A model generated the notes under the pieces. The model was given only the letters and a program-made list of their open reading frames with translations. It was not told the DNA's origin and made no database searches. 55,379 bases of DNA from Thiobacillus sp. (GTDB lineage Bacteria > Pseudomonadota > Gammaproteobacteria > Burkholderiales > Thiobacillaceae), in NCBI GenBank assembly GCA_020057245.1, contig JAGVGD010000016.1, forward strand, positions 1 to 55,379. The letters are read 5' to 3'. Below are positions 52,210 to 55,379 of this stretch, in pieces (position 1 is the first letter of the stretch; the number at the start of each line of letters is the position of its first letter). The position numbers and the translations under genes were made by a program.

Positions 52210-53376
52210 TTATAAACCGGCTGCCGCCTTCAACTCGGCCGCCTTGTCCGTCACCTCCCAGGTGAAATCAGGCTCCTCGCGGCCGAAGTGGCCATAGCTC
52301 GCGGTCTCGGTGTAGATCGGGCGCAGCAGGTCGAGCATGTTGACGATGCCCTTGGGGCGCAGGTCGAAATGCGCGGCGATGAGTTCGACGATTTTCGCTT
52401 CGGGGATTTTGCCGGTGCCGAAGGTGTCGACCATCATCGAGGTGGGTTTGGCGACGCCGATGGCGTAGCTGATCTGCACCATGCACTTGTCGGCGAGACC
52501 GGCGGCGACGATGTTCTTCGCCACGTAGCGGCCAGCATAAGCGGCGCTGCGGTCGACCTTGGACGGGTCCTTGCCGGAGAACGCGCCGCCGCCGTGCGGC
52601 GATGCGCCGCCGTAGGTGTCGACGATGATCTTGCGGCCGGTGAGGCCGGCATCGCCCATCGGGCCGCCGACGACGAAGCGCCCGGTGGGGTTGACCAGAT
52701 AACGCGTGTCGGCGGTCAGCATGTCTTTCGGCAGCACCGGCTTGATGATTTCTTCGATCACGGCTTCCGTCAATTGCGCGTGCGAAATTTCGGGGTTGTG
52801 CTGAGTCGAGAGCACGACGGTATCGATGGAATGCGGCTTGCCGTCGACGTAGCGGATCGAGACCTGCGATTTGGCATCCGGGCGCAGCCACGGCAAGCGG
52901 CCGTCCTTGCGCAGCTCGGACTGGCGCTGGGTCAGGCGATGCGCGAGATAGATCGGCATCGGCATCAGCACCGAGGTTTCGTTGCAGGCATAGCCGAACA
53001 TCAGACCCTGGTCGCCTGCGCCCTGGTCGAGGTAATCGTCGTGCGCACGGTCGACGCCCTGCGCGATATCCGGCGACTGCTTGCCGACGGTGACGAGCAC
53101 CGAGCAGGTGTTGTAGTCGAAGCCGATTTCGGAGGAGTCGTAGCCAATGCGCTTGATGGTCTGGCGCGCGATCTGATTGTAGTCGATCACGGCCGACGTG
53201 GTGATTTCGCCGGCGATGACGCACAGGCCGGTGGTCAGCAGCGTTTCGCAGGCGACGCGTGCATGTTTGTCCTGGGTTAGAATCGCGTCGAGTACTGCAT
53301 CCGACACTTGGTCCGCCATCTTGTCGGGATGCCCTTCGGACACCGACTCAGACGTAAAAATGAAATCCTTTTGCAT
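52210..53376 (-). CDS. metK: S-adenosylmethionine synthetase
   Basis: A 388-residue methionine adenosyltransferase. It opens [21 protein letters not shown], cited in part, with the ATP-binding His in GHPDK. Signatures [12 protein letters not shown] and [16 protein letters not shown] are intact, with the lysines that bind triphosphate. The start at 53376 is the family N-terminus ([11 protein letters not shown]) with SD CAGGAG eight bases upstream. Its product feeds the methyl cycle closed by ahcY and metF next door. Confidence 0.97.
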   Translation of the reverse strand: MQKDFIFTSESVSEGHPDKMADQVSDAVLDAILTQDKHARVACETLLTTGLCVIAGEITTSAVIDYNQIARQTIKRIGYDSSEIGFDYNTCSVLVTVGKQSPDIAQGVDRAHDDYLDQGAGDQGLMFGYACNETSVLMPMPIYLAHRLTQRQSELRKDGRLPWLRPDAKSQVSIRYVDGKPHSIDTVVLSTQHNPEISHAQLTEAVIEEIIKPVLPKDMLTADTRYLVNPTGRFVVGGPMGDAGLTGRKIIVDTYGGASPHGGGAFSGKDPSKVDRSAAYAGRYVAKNIVAAGLADKCMVQISYAIGVAKPTSMMVDTFGTGKIPEAKIVELIAAHFDLRPKGIVNMLDLLRPIYTETASYGHFGREEPDFTWEVTDKAAELKAAAGL

Positions 53377-53389
53377 GACAGCTCCTGTA

Positions 53390-53425
53390 GTCCCGGTTAA
53401 CGTTTGCGTAAGCAACTCTCGGGAC
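53390..53425 (-). promoter_or_regulatory. Structured metK leader, possible riboswitch or attenuator
   Basis: On the minus strand GTCCCG (53425-53420) pairs with CGGGAC (53395-53390), enclosing an inner TTGC-TTAC-GCAA stem-loop. It ends about six bases before the SD. Upstream segments CAGCT and GCTC can pair with the SD region AGGAGCTG. It matches no SAM riboswitch class that I can recall. Confidence 0.5.
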
Positions 53426-53541
53426 CTGCAGAGCGGCGACGCTTTAGCTGTATTTGTATCCCGCCCGCAAGTTGTCAAGATTAACGCGGCGGCTATTAAT
53501 TGCCCATTGTGCCGCGCAAGTTTCCGCGCCGTCAAGCCCGC

Positions 53542-54414
53542 GTGATACACCTGCTCAAACTGCTTGCGCGCCTGCCTTTGCCCGTGTTGCACGGCATCGG
53601 GATTGCGCTCGGCTGGCTGATCTACTGGGCCCCGGGCCGGCATTCGGCACGCATGCGCAACAATGTGCTCGACAGCGGCCTGTGCGTGCCTGGACACGAC
53701 TGCAGACGCCTGCTGCGCCAGAGCATCAGCGAATCCGGCAAGGCCTTCGCTGAACTGCTGCCGATGTGGCTGCGTCCGGACAAGGTCGTGCTGCAGCACG
53801 TGCGCGGCAGCAGCGGCTGGGACGCGATCGACGCCGCTCGCGCAGCGGGCCGGGGCGTGATCCTGATCGCGCCGCACATCGGCTGTTTCGAGATCATCGG
53901 CCAGTATTTCGGCGCCCGCCATCCCTTCACCATCATGTACAAACCCGCACCCAGCCCCTTGCTGAATGCGCTGATGCTGGCCGGCCGACAGCGCAGCCAG
54001 ACGACGCTGGTGCCGACCGACATGTCGGGGGTGCGCGCCCTGCTGGCCGCGCTCAAACGCCATGAAGGCATCGGCATCCTGCCCGATCAGGTGGCCAGCA
54101 GCGGCGACGGCGTGTGGGCGCCGTTTCTCGGCCGCCCGGCCTACACGCCGACGCTGGTCGCAAGCCTGCAGCGCAAGACCGGCGCCGCAGCGTTTTTTGT
54201 CGCCGCCGAACGCCTGAGCTGGGGACGCGGTTATCACCTGCACGCGTATCCCGTGAACGACGCCCTGCCAGAAGATAAAGCCGCGGCCGCGCTGCGCATC
54301 AATCAGGGGGTGGAGGCAGTGGTACGCCATTTCCCGGCGCAATATCAATGGCGCTACAACCGCCACAAATGCCCGGGTGGCATCACCCGGCCGACACCTT
54401 CACCCGCCGCATGA
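53542..54414 (+). CDS. LpxL-family lysophospholipid acyltransferase, copy 1
   Basis: About 290 residues of the lipid A biosynthesis (late) acyltransferase family. The N-terminus has a membrane helix ([22 protein letters not shown]). The catalytic HX4E motif is in APHIGCFEI, followed by FTIMYKP. Downstream are [29 protein letters not shown]. It probably transfers a fatty acyl chain from acyl-ACP to a lipid A precursor or another lysophospholipid. The start is uncertain: GTG at 53542 aligns with copy 2, while GTG 53509 and TTG 53500 are upstream alternatives. No good SD is visible. It is divergent from metK. Confidence 0.82.
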   Translation: MIHLLKLLARLPLPVLHGIGIALGWLIYWAPGRHSARMRNNVLDSGLCVPGHDCRRLLRQSISESGKAFAELLPMWLRPDKVVLQHVRGSSGWDAIDAARAAGRGVILIAPHIGCFEIIGQYFGARHPFTIMYKPAPSPLLNALMLAGRQRSQTTLVPTDMSGVRALLAALKRHEGIGILPDQVASSGDGVWAPFLGRPAYTPTLVASLQRKTGAAAFFVAAERLSWGRGYHLHAYPVNDALPEDKAAAALRINQGVEAVVRHFPAQYQWRYNRHKCPGGITRPTPSPAA

Positions 54415-55292
54415 ACGCTGTTGTATTGATGCTGCTCAAACTGCTTGCGCGCCTTCCCTTGCCGCTGCTGCATGGCCTCGGCATCGCGCTGGGCTGGCTG
54501 GTCTACTGGGCGCCGGGCCGGCATTCGGCGCGCATGCGCAGCAACGTGTTCGACAGCGGCCTGTGCACGCCGGGCGCAGACTGCCGCCGCCTGTTGCGAC
54601 TATCCGTCTCCGAATCCGGCAAGGCCATCATCGAACTGCTCCCGGTCTGGCTGCGTCCGTACGAACAGGTGCTGAAACTGATCAAGGGCCGCAGCGGCTG
54701 GGAGGCCATCGATGCCGCGCGCGCAGCGGGCAAGGGCATCATTCTGATCGGCCCGCATATTGGCTGCTTCGAACTGCTCAACCTGGATTACGCTGCGCGC
54801 CACCCGTTCACCGCCATGTACAAGCCGCCGCGCAAAGCGGTGCTGGCCGAGTTGATGCTGAACGGCCGCCAGCGCGGCCAGGCAACGCTGGTGCCGACCG
54901 ACCTGTCCGGCGTGCGCGCGCAACTGGCTGCGCTCAAACGCCATGAAGCCATCGGCATCCTGCCTGACCAGGTGGCGACCGGCGGCGACGGCGTATGGGC
55001 GCCGTTTTTCGGCCGCCCGGCCTATACGCCGACACTGGTCGCCAGCCTGCAGCGCAAGACCGGCGCCGCGGCGTTTTTTGTCGCCGCCGAACGCCTGAGC
55101 TGGGGACGCGGCTACCACCTGCATGCCTTCCCGGTGGTCGATGCGCTGCCGGCGGACAAGGCCGCGGCCGCCCTGCGGATCAACCAGGGAGTGGAAGACG
55201 TGGTGCGCCGCTTTCCCGCGCAATACCTGTGGAGCTACAACCGTCACAAACGCCCGGGCGACGCTCCGCCCCCGGACGCGATGCCCACATGA
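54411..55292 (+). CDS. LpxL-family lysophospholipid acyltransferase, copy 2
   Basis: A 293-residue paralogue of the preceding gene, with the same order of motifs: LARLPLPLLHGLGIALGWL, then GPHIGCFEL, FTAMYKP and [29 protein letters not shown]. The two proteins appear about three-quarters identical, and part of the 3' DNA is nearly identical. Its ATG overlaps the previous stop (ATGA), so the two are translationally coupled. Differences cluster around residues 95-140, where substrate or chain-length choice may lie; that is inference. Confidence 0.85.
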   Translation: MNAVVLMLLKLLARLPLPLLHGLGIALGWLVYWAPGRHSARMRSNVFDSGLCTPGADCRRLLRLSVSESGKAIIELLPVWLRPYEQVLKLIKGRSGWEAIDAARAAGKGIILIGPHIGCFELLNLDYAARHPFTAMYKPPRKAVLAELMLNGRQRGQATLVPTDLSGVRAQLAALKRHEAIGILPDQVATGGDGVWAPFFGRPAYTPTLVASLQRKTGAAAFFVAAERLSWGRGYHLHAFPVVDALPADKAAAALRINQGVEDVVRRFPAQYLWSYNRHKRPGDAPPPDAMPT

Positions 55293-55379
55293 GCGCCCCC
55301 GCCCACACCCTGCTGCGTCCCGCGCTGCTGCCGGTCTGGTTCGGCGTCGGCGTGCTGTGGCTGCTGCACTGGCTGCCGC
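55289..55379 (+). CDS. N-terminal fragment, possibly a third acyltransferase-like gene
   Basis: An ATG at 55289 overlaps the stop of copy 2 (ATGA) and opens a frame to the window edge: MSAPAHTLLRPALLPVWFGV and on, about 30 residues, hydrophobic with many Trp and Leu. The start resembles the first helix of LpxL/LpxM-type acyltransferases, but it diverges from copies 1 and 2 and is too short to assign. Coupling suggests one operon. Confidence 0.5.
   Translation, partial: MSAPAHTLLRPALLPVWFGVGVLWLLHWLP

Overview
The window is a high-GC chromosomal segment of a chemolithotrophic, sulfur-oxidising betaproteobacterium, most likely Thiobacillus or a close relative. This is inferred from the complete reverse-type dsr operon in the order dsrABEFHCMKLJOPNR, from betaproteobacterial pairings such as hemA-prfA-prmC and ahcY-metF under an SAH riboswitch, and from overall gene content. 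No prophage, insertion sequence or CRISPR array was seen.

Layout. 1-2131: the tail of an unidentified gene, a LEA14-like lipoprotein, a fructosamine-kinase-family gene, a DUF971 gene and tRNA-Arg(CCG). 2287-9098: a diheme cytochrome c5, a Sel1-repeat membrane protein, an EF-hand protein, hemE, a Tim44-like protein and priA, whose upstream region carries two DnaA-box matches. 9326-10153: an OmpA-family protein. 10473-24625 (minus strand): the dsr operon for oxidation of stored sulfur to sulfite. It encodes DsrAB, the sulfur relay DsrEFH and DsrC, the membrane complex DsrMKJOP, the oxidoreductase DsrL, the cofactor proteins DsrN and DsrR, and siroheme synthase CysG as the last gene.

24626-28719: a divergent region rich in inverted repeats, then a plus-strand accessory operon. 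It holds a small unknown protein, a stand-alone Cas6/Cmx6-like protein, a single-cysteine DsrC paralogue, a two-domain rhodanese, an unknown protein and a TauD-like oxygenase. 28767-31981: hemA-prfA-prmC. 32119-35126: a compact cassette between prmC and grxD, with a cysteine-rich exported protein, a PqqD-like protein, an HprK-related kinase and a nucleotidyltransferase. The last three resemble the tailoring part of phosphorylated lasso-peptide clusters, but no cyclase or leader protease is present.

35190-40936: grxD, ntrC, ntrB, a DUF4124 protein and glnA, which has a clear sigma-54 promoter and two NtrC sites, then a divergent rhodanese. 40989-47550: aroE-mtgA, an EAL protein with a degenerate loop 6, mgtE, a palindromic repeat, msbA and a TtcA-like protein missing one cluster cysteine. 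47560-55379: an exported protein, a class V aminotransferase, metF, a small membrane protein, ahcY with its SAH riboswitch, metK with a structured leader, and tandem LpxL-family acyltransferases running into a truncated gene.

The main candidates for something undescribed are the Cas6-like gene in the dsr-divergent operon and the PqqD/HprK/nucleotidyltransferase cassette. Functions are inferred from sequence recognition only; no database search was run.
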